From Cytospora piceicola (taxonomy: Eukaryota; Ascomycota; Sordariomycetes; Diaporthales; Cytosporaceae), in the NCBI GenBank assembly GCA_023375675.1, contig JALQBC010000017.1, positions 124,001 to 188,000 on the forward strand: a DNA stretch of 64,000 nucleotides. Reading direction: 5' to 3'. Positions 44,831-56,711 of this stretch are shown here, piece after piece. The translations under genes and the position numbers were made by a program. Under the pieces are notes generated by a model. The model worked only from the letters and a program-made list of their open reading frames with translations, ran no database searches and was not told the origin of the DNA. How positions within the stretch are numbered: the stretch's first letter is position 1; each line of letters opens with the position of its first letter.

Positions 44831-45456
44831 TCACTTGATACGCGCAGCTATCCTGATGGCCTCGAAATGTGAATCATGCTCGCCATACTCTTCCTCCCCC
44901 TCCAGGTTACCATTTCCGTCGACTTCAAGATACGGCTGAAATGGAGGGGACGGGGGCCTGCCGTGTGGGCTTGGTCCGCTTGCGAAGTCTTCCATCGCGG
45001 ATACGTGGTCGTGGTGACTGCAATAATCCTCTGGTGATGCCCTCGACCTCAGCCCATACATATGTCTGAGGGTGTGGGCTTCATCCCTCCCCTCACTCAT
45101 CATCAGCGCGATCTTCTCGTGTCGTTGTTGCTCGCTGCAAAACCTCTCTATAGGTCTCTCCAGCCTTCCTGACCTTGAGGGGGAAGGCATCTGAACATTG
45201 GTGCGACTGCTGTCCCCTCCTTCATATCGTGCGTCGAGCGGCCACTGCCTGCTCATGGATCTATTCTCACGTCAACGCCAAATTTCTTCATAAGCAAGAA
45301 ACGGGTGCTGGGATCTGGTGTCTGGACTCACTGGTAAACATTCCATCCATCTTCATCCAGCTCGATATCGTCCTCTCTGTAGTCTGCTGGCCAGTCCTGT
45401 GCACCGGAATGCCGTGCAGGCAAGTCTGCATGGTGGCCATCGATGCCGGTCAACAT
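44831..45456 (-). CDS. Small acidic protein of unknown function
   Basis: Exons 45456-45332 and 45260-44831 (71-nt intron, GTGAGT...AATAG) join to 184 residues. The start is the first ATG after an in-frame stop. It is hydrophilic and acidic at both ends (REDDIELDEDGWNVYQ and DGNGNLEGEEEYGEHDSHFE), with a basic, Ser-rich centre (PSPSRSGRLERPIERFCSEQ) and no signal peptide or TM helix. I do not recognise it. A further open stretch upstream (45684-45493) may be another 5' exon or untranslated leader. Splice quality and phase support the joined model, but expression evidence would be needed. Confidence 0.5.
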
Positions 45457-46746
45457 GTCGACACTGGTTGTGTGTTTCCCTTGGGAATATGGTCAAGGTG
45501 AGATATTCGACATGGCAATCTGATATGGCTGACAGTTCACAGCGGTCAGAGTCGAGTCATCTTTCTTGCTTTTGTTTGGCACAGTCCAGCCCGAGCGAGA
45601 TGAGCATTTGAGTTCTGCAGGATTGACTACTGGCTTACCACTCACAGCAGCAGGCGGGGTCTCGAGATCGGTGGAACTTCCCAAAATGCAATAGGCCCAC
45701 GGTTATAGTATGGCCCCCAAGCCTCAAAAGCCACCCCGAAGTTCCTCGAGGAACGGAGCTTACTGCTTTCGGGATGCTGCTCTGTATCGCACCCGACAGT
45801 CTGGGTCAACCATATGCATGTGAGACGAATGGGTGCGTCAGAAATGTGAGATTGGGCCCTGCAACGCGGTACGAGAGGCGCAATCAGCTGAAGAAAAGAC
45901 AGCCGAGAATGGTGGCCCGACAGAAGGGATCCGTGGGCTACCCAGACGCCATTCCATTCAGCCCTTCAGCCCTTCAGCCATCATTCACGGGTCAGTACCT
46001 CCGCGGAGTTGTGTGTGTGCTTATGTGTGTGGGTGTGTGTGTGGAGACGACCAAGTCGTGGGGTTTCTGTGACAGGAAGGGGATGGTCAATGTACGAATT
46101 AAAAACGCCATGCTCCGCCAATCCTGATCTATCTTTATTTTCGAGGCCTTGCTTCTTTGGATCATCACGCCACTCTTGCTTCCGCTTCCTTGCTTTTCTG
46201 CCCTGTTGATGGACATTACGGGGGAGGTAGTGAAACAAGGGCTGGCAGTTTACCTGATATATCATCCAATGCACATCCAACATTTTTATAATGGCCACAC
46301 AGCCAAGACTCGAGCCAAGACTCCTTGAGTCTTGGTCGCGATTGGCGCTCAATGTGGTGTCTCTAGTACGCAGTACGGAGCATGAGGCAAACCCGGAAGC
46401 CGGCGGTCTGCTACGGAGTCTTGTGTCACTGGAGAGAGCAGAAGCGACATGACCATGCAGAAAATGCAAATTCTGTTGTTATGCACTTGTGCAACCAGCC
46501 ACTTAGTAACTGTATGTAAGTAGTACTTGAGTACCCCGGGGGGTATATATCATTATCATCAAAACCAACGCGCCTTCATATGCTGACCCTCCTCTATCCT
46601 GTCATCATTACCCTTTAAGATCTGCGACCCTTCTATCCTAGGGTATGCAACCCAATCGCAAAGGTTATCTACCATGTCGCACTCTACGCAAAAAGCAATC
46701 CCCAAGCACCCCAAATCATGCGTTAACATGTGTCAAGTGGCCACTT
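45457..46746. other. Intergenic region with GT microsatellite
   Basis: No supported gene; contains the GT-rich tract at 46010-46043 and possibly a 5' exon of the preceding gene. Confidence 0.45.
46010..46043. repeat. GT-rich microsatellite
   Basis: Interrupted (GT)n: TGTGTGTG and TATGTGTGTGGGTGTGTGTG. Confidence 0.85.
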
Positions 46747-49359
46747 TCACGTCGCAGTGAGCTCCTCCTGCGTCAGCAACCTCGACGCAGCCTTGATATC
46801 CGCCATGGTGTGGTTCCTCTGGGCCTCGGTGCCATAGTAATTCGACGTGGTAATCACCCTAGCACCAGGCGCCGCCTTGATGACATCGGTCGCGTTGCGG
46901 TACGCCCTCCCCAGGCCTCCGCCCGGCAGTGTGTCCAGCTCCGGGAAGTACGGGCCCTCGTTCTCGGCCTTCTGGATGCTCAGGCAGGTGTCGAAGTTGA
47001 CCTTCTGGAAGTTGGCAAAGAAGTCGTCGTACGCAGTGTCCATGGCCTGCGCCAGGGAGACGAGCGTGATGCCCTCTGCCGGCTTGAGCCAAGCCCACGG
47101 ATCCCGGCAGCGCTCCTGCTCGCAGCTCTTGGTCACCATGAGAAGCGCGTTGAGCCGGTTGGCGACCCTCTGGTGCTCGGCCGAGACGGTGTTGCCGCCG
47201 TACGCGCGGGCCAGGTTGGTCAGCTCGAAGGGGTCGGCCGAGACGTTGTACAGCTCCGTCTGGCCGTTACACCAGACGGCGTAGGCCCAATTCTGCTCGT
47301 CGCCGATGGTCCGGATGGTTTTGTACGTGTTGTTATAGAAGGGCGCGCCGAGCGACGCGGCAGAGGGCGCCTCCACGCCCACGAGCCCCCAGTACTCGAC
47401 GTTGATGCTCTCCTTGCCGTTGCCCTTGCCCGCCGCGGTGACATTGTAATTCTTCGGCTCGTGCCACTGTTCCAGCAGGGAGCGCCCGTCAAAGAAGCTC
47501 GGCCACTTGGACTTGGGCAGGCCGGCGATCTCGAGGAAGGTCGGTGCCAGGTCGAGGTGCAGGCCCGGGATGGTGGACTGGACGCCCTGGGGGACGTTGG
47601 GGCCGCGCACGATGAAGGGAATGTTCACGTCTTCGTTGTAGAAGAGCGACTTGCCGCCCGGAACACGATGTTGGCCGAGGTGGTAGCCGTTGTCAGAGGT
47701 GTAGATGACTGAAAGCATGTTAGGGACATGTTTCTCTTCAAGATGGTTGTGGGGATTGAATGTGGCTTACTGTAAGTGTTGTCTGCGACACCCTTCGCCT
47801 CCAGCATCTTCACGACATCATCAACGATCTCGTCCACTCCATTAAGAGCCTGTAGCCTCGATCTATAAACGAAGTCCGCAAATTCGATGGCTGAACTATT
47901 CATGGGAGGCAAATACTGCACCCACCCTGACTTGCCCTCCTGGTGCTCCACTGAAGGGTTGAAGTTTGGAGTCTGGGGTACCTTCACATTGGGAAACAAG
48001 TCAAAGTGCCTCTTCAGCGGGATCGGCCTAGGAGGGAAATGTCAACTCAAGAGCTGTGCCAGTGAGTGGAATGCAGAAAGGCTAACCTGTGCGAGGGCTT
48101 GTTCTGCTGAAAGGCAATGTGAGGAGTGAATGGTGTTATGGCCATGAAGAAGGGGTCGGACTGGTTGGTGACATAGTCCAAACGGTCGAGCCTAAAGAGT
48201 CCGATCCATCAGCTTTTTGTTTTCCATGGGCGAGCACAAGGTACCTACGCCTTGATACGTGTAATATCGGTCTGATGGTAGCCAGGGTAGTAAATTGGCG
48301 GTCCTCCTGCAATATTATTAGTCCCCGAGTTCCTAAGCCTGAAGACTTCCACCGCTGGCGTGTGTAGCCCATGGGATACATCTAAGGAGAGGGCACTACG
48401 CAACTAACCGTTAGTGGAAAATACAGGACTATTGTAGTCATCAATATAAGGCTCAAGCTAATGGATCCGGGTGTTAGCACATAGTTTTGTCGGTGTCCTG
48501 ACTTTTGGGGCTTGAACGAATCAACATACCACAGCGTCAACAAAGTCCCAGCCCTTGACGGTTACATCGTAATTGGAAAGGCCATAACCGTTCATAATCT
48601 TCCCGATGTCTAGTATCGAAGTCAGTCACCACTATTCACAACGCACCCCACCCAAGTACCTAGGTACCACTTACACTCCGTCTTGTACCCGGCTGCCTTC
48701 AGCCAGTGCGGTAAATAGTCGTTATCCTGGCCGGAGAGGACCCATTTGTTATATGCGCCGCTGTGGAGCGAGAACATCCATCAGTCCCTGCTGCCCCTTT
48801 TGAGCGATTTCGGTGTCATAACATACCCTGGTGCTACAACGTTTGTGATATTCGTGTTGTGGACTTGTTGCCCACGGAGTAGAGAAGACCGACTCGGGCA
48901 GCACAGAGCCATAGTCGTGTAATGGTGTGTGAACTCCGTACCCTTAGCAAAGATCTCTCTTTGGAGAGCTGGCATAAAATCAGTAGAGTTCAGCAATCTG
49001 TCCTGGTCATCCGCCATGATGAAGACAATATTGGGACGGCCTGCGGTGTTCTGAGCATGGCCCCCACGCGTGAGGAGACCAGCCAAGAGGCCGACGGTCA
49101 AAGCGACTGAACTGAACATTATGATCATGAGGGTCCAGGCCTTTCTGGAGAGAGGCCACGAGAAGAATCCGCCCGGTTTGGAGCAAGAGTTATTCGCAGC
49201 AGCTTCAGGATTGGGCGAAGGCGGTCTCTCCTCATGTGGTTCATCGGCTGATGTGGATACTGGTGAATTTGTTGCCTCTGCAGCTTTCTTAGACACGAAC
49301 AGATCAGAGACGCCGGAGAACGTGCCGTAGCCATTCTTAAATGTCTTCTTGGACTCCAT
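46747..49359 (-). CDS. Arylsulfatase-type sulfatase with N-terminal membrane anchor
   Basis: Hydrolyses a sulfate ester; substrate unknown. Eight exons (49359-48827, 48760-48675, 48609-48530, 48457-48409, 48306-48249, 48191-48087, 48027-47771, 47708-46747) keep phase and give 709 residues. About 72 cytosolic residues (Ser/Pro/Glu-rich) precede one TM helix (TLMIIMFSSVALTVGLLAGL), implying type II topology with the enzyme outside or in the lumen. Catalytic features: RPNIVFIMADDQD (metal-binding Asp pair), LCCPSRSSLLRG with the CxPSR motif whose Cys is converted to formylglycine, IGKIMNGYG, TPHIAF, and YTSDNGYHLGQH. Many fungal sulfatases of this group are secreted with a cleaved signal peptide, so the long cytosolic tail is notable. 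All key residues look intact. Confidence 0.92.
48656..48668. repeat. GTACCTAGGTACC palindrome within a sulfatase intron
   Basis: The CCTAGG word lies inside intron 2 of the sulfatase gene, just after its donor. Confidence 0.6.
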
Positions 49360-50844
49360 CTTTTTGGGTGCGTTTATTTTGTCGTCAAAATCGATCCCCA
49401 GTTCGATCTTCCCTCGATATTGCCCAGCTTAGCTCGGTCGGCACTTCACTGTGCTTGTGCGTTGATATCCGAGTCGCGTTAGTCTTGTTAGAATACAGTG
49501 AAGAAGGCAGCACGCAATCCTGCAAGTTCATGACGATGCGAGCGGTGAATGTACTATATTTCAAGACATGGACAGACGTCATTATAAACAAGTGAAGTCC
49601 AGCTGCATCGGATGATCCATTCAATATTAATCCGACTGCTCGGGACCCCACAAAGTGCCTATCGTTGGCATCGTCACATACCAGAGTTACTTTTACTGGG
49701 TACAATACATGCCACAGTGTGGTCAGGGGTTCGGGAGATCGACAACATAGGGGAGACCCACTGTATATGCTTTGGTAGCAATGGCTTCCTGTCATACCAG
49801 TTCGGCCTGGCATGCAGGAGACAATACCGAGACATATGCAGCCCTACGGCGGGCGGACGAGATTGGTTTTCTAAGGCAATAATCCGACAGTCTTGGCCAT
49901 CAATATGTGTCTTCTGCCTTTCCAAGATATTGGAACTACTGTGTAGTCAGAAACTGCAAACCAGTTTTCCTCAACATGCGAATCTGAAGAAAACAAGCCT
50001 GACAAGCTCCGGATTTGTAGTGTGGATAAAATTCGACCTGACGATCGTTGGGGGTTCCCCCCTCTTCCATATCGAGCAGCAATCACGCAAACCCGACGTC
50101 TGTTACTTGTATAACAGCAAACCTCATTGTTTTACCTGTCTCTTTGTTACGCCAGCGGCTATCACGACCAATGCGCACCTTGGCACGCCATCAGGACCAG
50201 GGTAGAGATCTACGTCTGTTCCCCACCTCCACTGTAGCTGAGATACGGGGTGCTTCGGTATATAATAGGCGAGACCTCGGGATTGGGGACTAACACCAAC
50301 CCGTTGACGATTGTGATACTGTGTAACCTTTCTCCTCTGATGATCCACTGAAGTCGCCAATAACATAACCTTGAATTGATATCGGTGTCGACCAGCATCT
50401 ACATATGTACTGTATGTATGATAAAGGGATGGGTGTTTCGGTAAGTGAACATACAAAGCGGCATTACCAGAAATCCGACAGAATCTCCGGCTGGCTGGGA
50501 CAATGGAAAGGGGCTCGAAACACCAGCTCTTGCCGCAGGAAAGTTGGTGTCTCGTTTCTTCCCTTCTTCGTTCTTTCTCTGCTTGGTTTTCCGGTATTTC
50601 GTGTTGTCTACGGCCCTCTGGATATTTTCCAATCCTAACTCTCGATTGCACCTCGATTCCCCCTCGGTGACTCTCACTACTTCCAGACCAATACCAGGAC
50701 CTTGAGATTGTGCTTGTCGATGCGCCACAAATTTCACGAGGCCAATACGTGGTGACTTCGGAATAAACTGATTATATCGTCTAGCTACCATGAAATTCTC
50801 GGTGTTGTACTCCACGATCTACGCGAACCATCCTCCAAATTTCC
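49360..50844. other. Intergenic region
   Basis: Sulfatase promoter plus the 3' flank of the next gene. Nothing coding seen in 1.5 kb. Confidence 0.5.
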
Positions 50845-53208
50845 TCACTTGACCCGCGACGTCTCGAGTTGACCGATTATTGTATCAATCAGGTTCTCCG
50901 CGATCATGGCACCCGGCCAGCTGAACCAAGTCTTCGAGTTGCACTTGCCATCCTGAATATCGACGGCCTCTGAGAAGGTCCCGTCCCACTGCACCGAGCC
51001 GGTGATCTTGTCCCAAGCCTTCTGCTCTCTCTCCTTGTCACCCACCATCTGAGCGTACTTCCATTCCTGGAAGAAGCCAAGAGTCCAAGGGCCAGGAGAA
51101 TGGTCTGAGCCGAGGCCGTGAAATGGCTCGGTTCCGTTTCCCTGGTAGCCAGTGTTGAATCCTGGTGTTCGCCCTTGGTTGGGATCAGGGGTGAACGCCC
51201 AGTCCAAGGTGTTCTTCCATACTTCTGCGAGCTCTACCTCGTCCTCCGACTCGCCCTCGTTGTTCCTAAAGAAACCCCACTCGTTGGCATACAGGGTTGG
51301 CAGGTCGTTGCCGTCGTGGTATTGTCTGTGTCGAGCCGGATCGTTCCACTTCTTGGAAGGGTCAAAGCCGTACGCAAGCATGGAGCTTGTGTCATACAAG
51401 TTGAGTGGTGCTCGGAAGCACCTCAGGATACCCTTTTTTATCAGGGAAGCGTATACCTTCAGGGCGTCCCACGGCCGATACAGCGTTTGCAGAGACTCTT
51501 CAGCTGCTGCCTTGAAGTGCGGGTGGCCCAGAACCTCGCTGAGCTTCACCAGGGTGTGCCACAGGAGTATATTGCTGGAGAGGTGGAACTTGTAGTCGCC
51601 AAGGTCGTCATCGGCAGGCGTTTCGTCTGACGCGAATAGCCCCGTTGCAGAGTCACGTCTGGCCAAAAGTTCCGTGAGGACGGTCTTGAACGAATCCGAG
51701 CGAAGAATCCATCGGACTATCTCCTTGGCCGCCGGGTCGTGCTGGTAAGCTGTCCAATACTCGCAGAGCTCGAGGAAGGGGTAGCACTGAGTGTCGAGCT
51801 GGAAGACCGTGCCATCCTTGGGCTGACCGTTGATCAAGTATGATCTCCGCCAGTAGTGCTGGATAGCACCGTCGACATGAACTTCGGTCGTTGCGACCCT
51901 GAACAGCCACCAGAGGTGCCCGGTGAGGATGCGGGTGATCTTGCAGCTGTAATCGCGAGCTTTTTCGGGGCTGTCAGGGAACAGCCTGTCGATCTTGGAG
52001 GGTCTGGCGCCCATGTCCAGCTTCCTCAGCAGCCTCAGTTGCCAGTAGTTGTCGCGAGGCCAACCCAGGGGCAGGGCAACATGATCAGCGATGATACAAT
52101 AACTCTCGCCTTCGGGCTGCGAAACAGGCATCGAGCAACAGCCGATGATGTAGTTGATGTTCGCCCACAGGATGGCGCCTTCAACCTTCTCAGACTTGTC
52201 GCGGTTGGATCCAGAAAGCTCGCGGAAGTGGCGCTGTACGGTAAACCGGGAGTCGCAGGTTCCTCCATCGTGGGCGAACAAGCTATCGTGAACAAGCTCA
52301 TCCCCGTTGATTGCTCTCTGGTTTAGGAACCATGCGAAAGGATTCGACAAGTTTCCGGACTTCAAGGTCTCAGGGTGGAACAGAACCGCGAACTTCAGGG
52401 TCTCTCCAGGAGCTATCGGGACCAGCTGGCTCTCGGCCCGATGCTGCCGCTTAGGTGGATGATCCTCCTGCAAGGGTCCGGGGGGAGGAAGCAGTGCCGA
52501 CTCAACCTTGATACTCTTCTTTGTTGTGGCATTGTAGAAAATCACCAAGGCCGTCAACCGGCCACCAAGGCTGTTGTTGTCAACGGCAACCATAGAGGCT
52601 CCGTTACGCCCATCTCTAGCAGAGTAGACAATGTTCATAGGCTCCGGCATCGGTACCGCGCCCCTGTCCGTCAGCTGACCATAGCCAGCCCTAGAAACTG
52701 CGCAACCCAAGTCGAGTAAGACTGGAAGGTTCTGGTCTGAGCCTCCCATGTTGGTGACTTTGCTTGTTTGCAGTATAGTACCGTTGTCGTTCACCTTCAA
52801 GACGGTTTGGAAGAACAGGCCTTGCTCTTCACCAATGTATTCGTACTGAACCTGGCTGCCCAGGCTGTCGCGGATGTGCCTGATGATGACGGGGCCGTTC
52901 AGGGTCACAAAGCCCACTCCCAGGCCGCAGCGATGCTTCTCGAGCATCTTCTCCATGATCTTGCGGAATAGGCGGACATACTCTGGGTCGGTCCGTCGGG
53001 TCTTGTCAAACTGGGGCCAGGGTGCTGCTACCATCAACCCATACTTCTTATGGCATGTCGGGGCAGTCAATTGATAGATTCCACCAAGTGGGTCTGCAGA
53101 GACAGTGACCCCGTTGCGACCGATGTCGATAGTCTTCTTCTCAGGCCAATTCTCCATCAAGAAGGTTCGCCGTTGAATCTCATTTTTGGATAGGGTCGCC
53201 ATGTTCAT
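50845..53208 (-). CDS. Six-hairpin-glycosidase-like protein, 787 aa
   Basis: Intronless, no signal peptide, so probably intracellular. The first 330 residues look like a beta-sandwich (VTVSADPLGGIYQLTAPTC, GSQVQYEYIGEEQGLFFQTV, LVPIAPGETLKFAVLF). The remainder has an (alpha/alpha)6 glycosidase character, with HVALPLGWPRDNYWQLRLL, GTVFQLDTQCYPFLELCEYW, LSSNILLWHTLVKLSEVLGH and KTWFSWPGAMIAENLIDTII. The RDNYWQ and DTQCYPFLEL segments resemble the barrel-facing acid/aromatic motifs of glucoamylase- and debranching-type enzymes, but I cannot assign a GH family or the catalytic acids. Length and unbroken frame argue for a functional gene. A role in intracellular or imported glycan turnover is inference. 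Confidence 0.8.
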   Translation of the reverse strand: MNMATLSKNEIQRRTFLMENWPEKKTIDIGRNGVTVSADPLGGIYQLTAPTCHKKYGLMVAAPWPQFDKTRRTDPEYVRLFRKIMEKMLEKHRCGLGVGFVTLNGPVIIRHIRDSLGSQVQYEYIGEEQGLFFQTVLKVNDNGTILQTSKVTNMGGSDQNLPVLLDLGCAVSRAGYGQLTDRGAVPMPEPMNIVYSARDGRNGASMVAVDNNSLGGRLTALVIFYNATTKKSIKVESALLPPPGPLQEDHPPKRQHRAESQLVPIAPGETLKFAVLFHPETLKSGNLSNPFAWFLNQRAINGDELVHDSLFAHDGGTCDSRFTVQRHFRELSGSNRDKSEKVEGAILWANINYIIGCCSMPVSQPEGESYCIIADHVALPLGWPRDNYWQLRLLRKLDMGARPSKIDRLFPDSPEKARDYSCKITRILTGHLWWLFRVATTEVHVDGAIQHYWRRSYLINGQPKDGTVFQLDTQCYPFLELCEYWTAYQHDPAAKEIVRWILRSDSFKTVLTELLARRDSATGLFASDETPADDDLGDYKFHLSSNILLWHTLVKLSEVLGHPHFKAAAEESLQTLYRPWDALKVYASLIKKGILRCFRAPLNLYDTSSMLAYGFDPSKKWNDPARHRQYHDGNDLPTLYANEWGFFRNNEGESEDEVELAEVWKNTLDWAFTPDPNQGRTPGFNTGYQGNGTEPFHGLGSDHSPGPWTLGFFQEWKYAQMVGDKEREQKAWDKITGSVQWDGTFSEAVDIQDGKCNSKTWFSWPGAMIAENLIDTIIGQLETSRVK

Positions 53209-54584
53209 TTGTCGTCAATAGTGTATACGTACTTAGATATGGTTGTTGCGTAGGACAACGATGCAGGAAGCCGAGGGAGGAAATCTATGATTGAAGTTGG
53301 TAAGATTGAAAATGAGGTGCCGCTTAGTAGCAGACTGTGTTTTTAAATAATTGAAACTTACGGTATGGCACCGGACGCTTGTGACAATAATAAGCAGATG
53401 GCCACAAACTGGCCATTGAAAGTCGGCTTGTACGGCAAGTGAACATCGGGCGGACAATATCACTCTCTACAGAAAGACAATGCATTAATAGCTTTATATC
53501 CCATTTACGAGTCGTCTGATCATACCATTTACTACTAGATAAACTTCATTAGTTCACTCGGTAGTGTTACAGAATGGAAAGCACTAAGGCCTTGAATGGT
53601 ACTCATTAATCTCTTTACACCGGTCGAAGATAGCCCCTGCTGTGCCTTCCACGTGTCCAGCACAAATTCTCCTAGCGAATCTGTGATCGCTTTTAAGCGA
53701 ATAATGCTGCACAAAAGGCTCTTATCTTGAGGTGTGGGGGTTTATAGCTCGTCTGCACCTATTTGTATGTAGAATCTGAGATGAACTCTGTGAGCGGGTG
53801 GGTGATTCAGTGACATTTTGGTCTAATGCCTTTGACTTTCTACCTCGAAACTCATTTAGGCACGTCTGGCGGTTTCGACCAGCAAAGTACTTGATACTGA
53901 GCACCATGAATCCGAGGGTTACATCCGGGCATTTTCAATGCAACCATGTTTTGTTTACACTGGAACAGCCGTTTCTTCGAAGTGATAGATGGGCATCTCG
54001 TAAGCTTCTCACTGGTCTCATTGATGAATTGATTGGAAGTGGGGAAAGGCGGGGGTCTATAGTCGATTCTTCGAGATGATGGTGTGAAGAAACGATTCAG
54101 TTGGAAAGGAAGGGAAATGGAAATTCTACATTGGATGCGGGGATCAAAGCCTGGTCGGATGCCAGAACCATGACCAAGTGAGTCGAGAGAATATGATTGG
54201 GAGTTTCTGGGAGGCTTTTGAAAGGATGTCAAGAGCACTGTTTCGCCATTACGCTCAACTGAAGGTTTGGGGACTAGGAACTGTGAAGACGAGACAGTTG
54301 GCACGGGGGACGGTTGGCCACCAGTTGAAAACCATTGGACAGTTCTCTACCTTTATACACGGTGTTGGTTCCTGGGTTGCAATATTTTGAGGATATATGT
54401 ATCACTGAAAGAAACTCTGGGAACACCATAGACAGAACAATGCTGATTTTGCTGAAAGGCTAAGAGACACGCCCTGGAAGGTATCATATTTCTATTCCGT
54501 GTAAATACCGAGCGCATGACATCGTATGTAGCCTGCCTTCTGGAGACCATGTTATATTCACCGTATCTTCCTTTCATCTGTTTC
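53209..54584. other. Intergenic region
   Basis: 1.4 kb with no supported gene; includes the promoter of the 787-aa gene. Confidence 0.5.
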
Positions 54585-56020
54585 TCATACAACACTGTGA
54601 ACTCCTATGGTCCCTTCGGTATAATTCCCGCCTTGAATAACATAAACAGTCCCGTCAGAATCATCAGCATCACTTAACCGCACTTTCTGCGGATACGTCA
54701 TTGAGACGTCAGTAACATTGTATGGAAATGCCCCAAGCTCAGTCTCTGTAATCACCTGGTGATAGACTCTGTTGCCATGCTCCAGGACTTCCTTCGACTC
54801 TGTGCTCGCGAGTCTGGGTGTATGGGACCAGCCGTCCCTGCGACTGTGCCATCGATTACGTAGTGTGCTTGTGCTGACCCTTATTCTGGAAAACATGGGG
54901 TTGAAGGATATCTTTATAAGAAGCGGCCAACAAACTGGTAGGCAAGCGCATATGATGCTAATCCCGGCTGTTGTTTGCACAAGTGTCAGTCTCGGATCGT
55001 CCTGTCCTCGAGGGTGACAATATCAGGGGCAGCATGTGAGCCATCCAACTTTGCTGATTGAGATGTACTGACCATGTACCGAAGACCAAACCTCGCTTTC
55101 ACCATAGGATGGCGAGCGCTTGTTGGGGAGATAGGCCTCGCCAACCCTCACGGCACCTGTCACAATGCCACTGGAAGTAAATTAGTTAGCCATGGTATCA
55201 TCTTGTGGTCGTTGTACACTCTTGCAGGGGAACCAAAGTGGAACATGACTTACAAAGCCCCGAGCAAGAAAATGGTTGTAAGGCCAATCCTCTTCTTCAA
55301 ACCCATCTGCAAGCTCCTGACCATATTTACGGGCAGAATGATGATGATAATATCGAAAACCACTTCGACAACACCTGTGGCGAACCAGAATATGTTGAAA
55401 TTGAAGCAGTACTCAGCAGGTGTCAGACTGGTCACCCAGCTCCACTTCACAGGCCAGCAGTTGAAGATATTGGCTAACGAACAAGTGATCCAGAACAGGA
55501 CCACTAGAGCGCCAATAGCGTAGACCTGCCGGCGGAAGGATGGCGATATGGAAAAGATGCGATTGTACATAAGCAGGATGGACAGCTTAGCAGGGCAGAC
55601 GATGCTGAAGTAGAGAATCGATGAGATCCAGGACAGCTTGAGGTGTGCCTGGTTGGCTGGCGTGTAGATATAGTCGGGATCCGTATATGCTACTGTCAGC
55701 CAGGCGGCATCTGGGTCGATGATAGAGGCTGTTGTTTTTCACATCCGTCAGCAAGACAAGTTTCTCATAGAGAACAAAGAAGAGTATGTGGACATACCAG
55801 CCAAGACACATATACCTGCAGCCAAGAGCGAGCTGAGAGCGACCAGTATGGACCAATCATCCCAACTAAAGCCGGTCTTAAGAGAGAACCGGGTATAGAA
55901 GCGCAAACCCACGGAAACAACAGACAGAACTATCATGACTACCCCGACAGCCGTGGTGATGTTTTCATCGCTGGCATTGTCGGCGTTGGCATCGCCTGCT
56001 ACGCTGGTGGAGTTGCTCAT
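54585..56020 (-). CDS. Fungal-rhodopsin-type integral membrane protein
   Basis: Second member of the PF20684-type family in the window. Exons 56020-55798, 55728-55254, 55170-55073 and 54967-54585 join in frame to 392 residues. Seven hydrophobic segments are visible, among them AVGVVMIVLSVVSVGLRFYT followed by the family signature FSWDDWSILVAL, SWISSILYFSIVCPAKLSIL with LLMYNRIFS, YAIGALVVLFWITCSLANIF with NCWPV, ATGVVEVVFDIIIIILPVNM, RIGLTTIFLLGAFGIVTGAV and SIICACLPVCWPLLIKI. A polar, probably cytosolic tail of about 100 residues ends it. It has no clustered metabolic neighbours, unlike the copy at 1.9 kb. Members have been proposed as receptors; this is not testable here. No CFEM domain precedes the helices. 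Confidence 0.9.
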
Positions 56021-56711
56021 GGTTGCACGAGTTCAGGTTGGATTCCAGGTTCAATCAATGTTGTCAGCACACCCCCAAAACAAACGATGGAATTTGGCTT
56101 GTTGAAATAGTAAGCCACAAAAACAACCCCCCCACGCTGCAGTCAGCACTGTGATAATTCGGGAGGGAGCTAAATATTGTATTACAGCTAGAGGAATCCT
56201 ACACCTCTCTTATCTGCTTGATGCTGACGTCCATGGCGATCAGTTGGATCTCAAGCTATAGGTCAACTGGTGTGGCTGCGCACTAGAAAATCGACCATGA
56301 TCCTGTTCGACCCTCTAATCAAATATAAGAGGGCATCACTGCCTGGATTGCATGATCAAACCAGTATTGTCTGCGCTATTCATTTGGAAGGATGCCCGCG
56401 ATACAACGTTGAACATTGACCAGGCGGCACTTGCCGAATATATACCTATTATTAACCACGTGGCGTCCATGGTATCCATATTCCTTCAACCATTCCTTTG
56501 TAAATATCAACCAATCAAGCAGTCGAATGATATTACATAAGGTCGCATTCCGTACGGGAAGTTGTACACGGTACCCACTGGCAATGTCACCTCGGACTCC
56601 AACAATCCGAAATGCCTGCTGGACTTTCCTCTCCTCTCTCACTCCCCGTCGCGTACCTCAGACCTGAACGGTGACTGTGTAGACCAGAGCAGTCCAGTTG
56701 CCAGCGCAGCC
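56021..56711. other. Divergent intergenic region
   Basis: Shared upstream region of the membrane protein (leftward) and the sphingolipid reductase (rightward). No coding signal beyond short chance frames. Confidence 0.5.

Noticed and set aside
46645..47712. 355-codon plus-strand frame opposite the sulfatase C-terminus
   Set aside because: Mirror of a codon-biased exon; the sulfatase motifs fix the minus strand.
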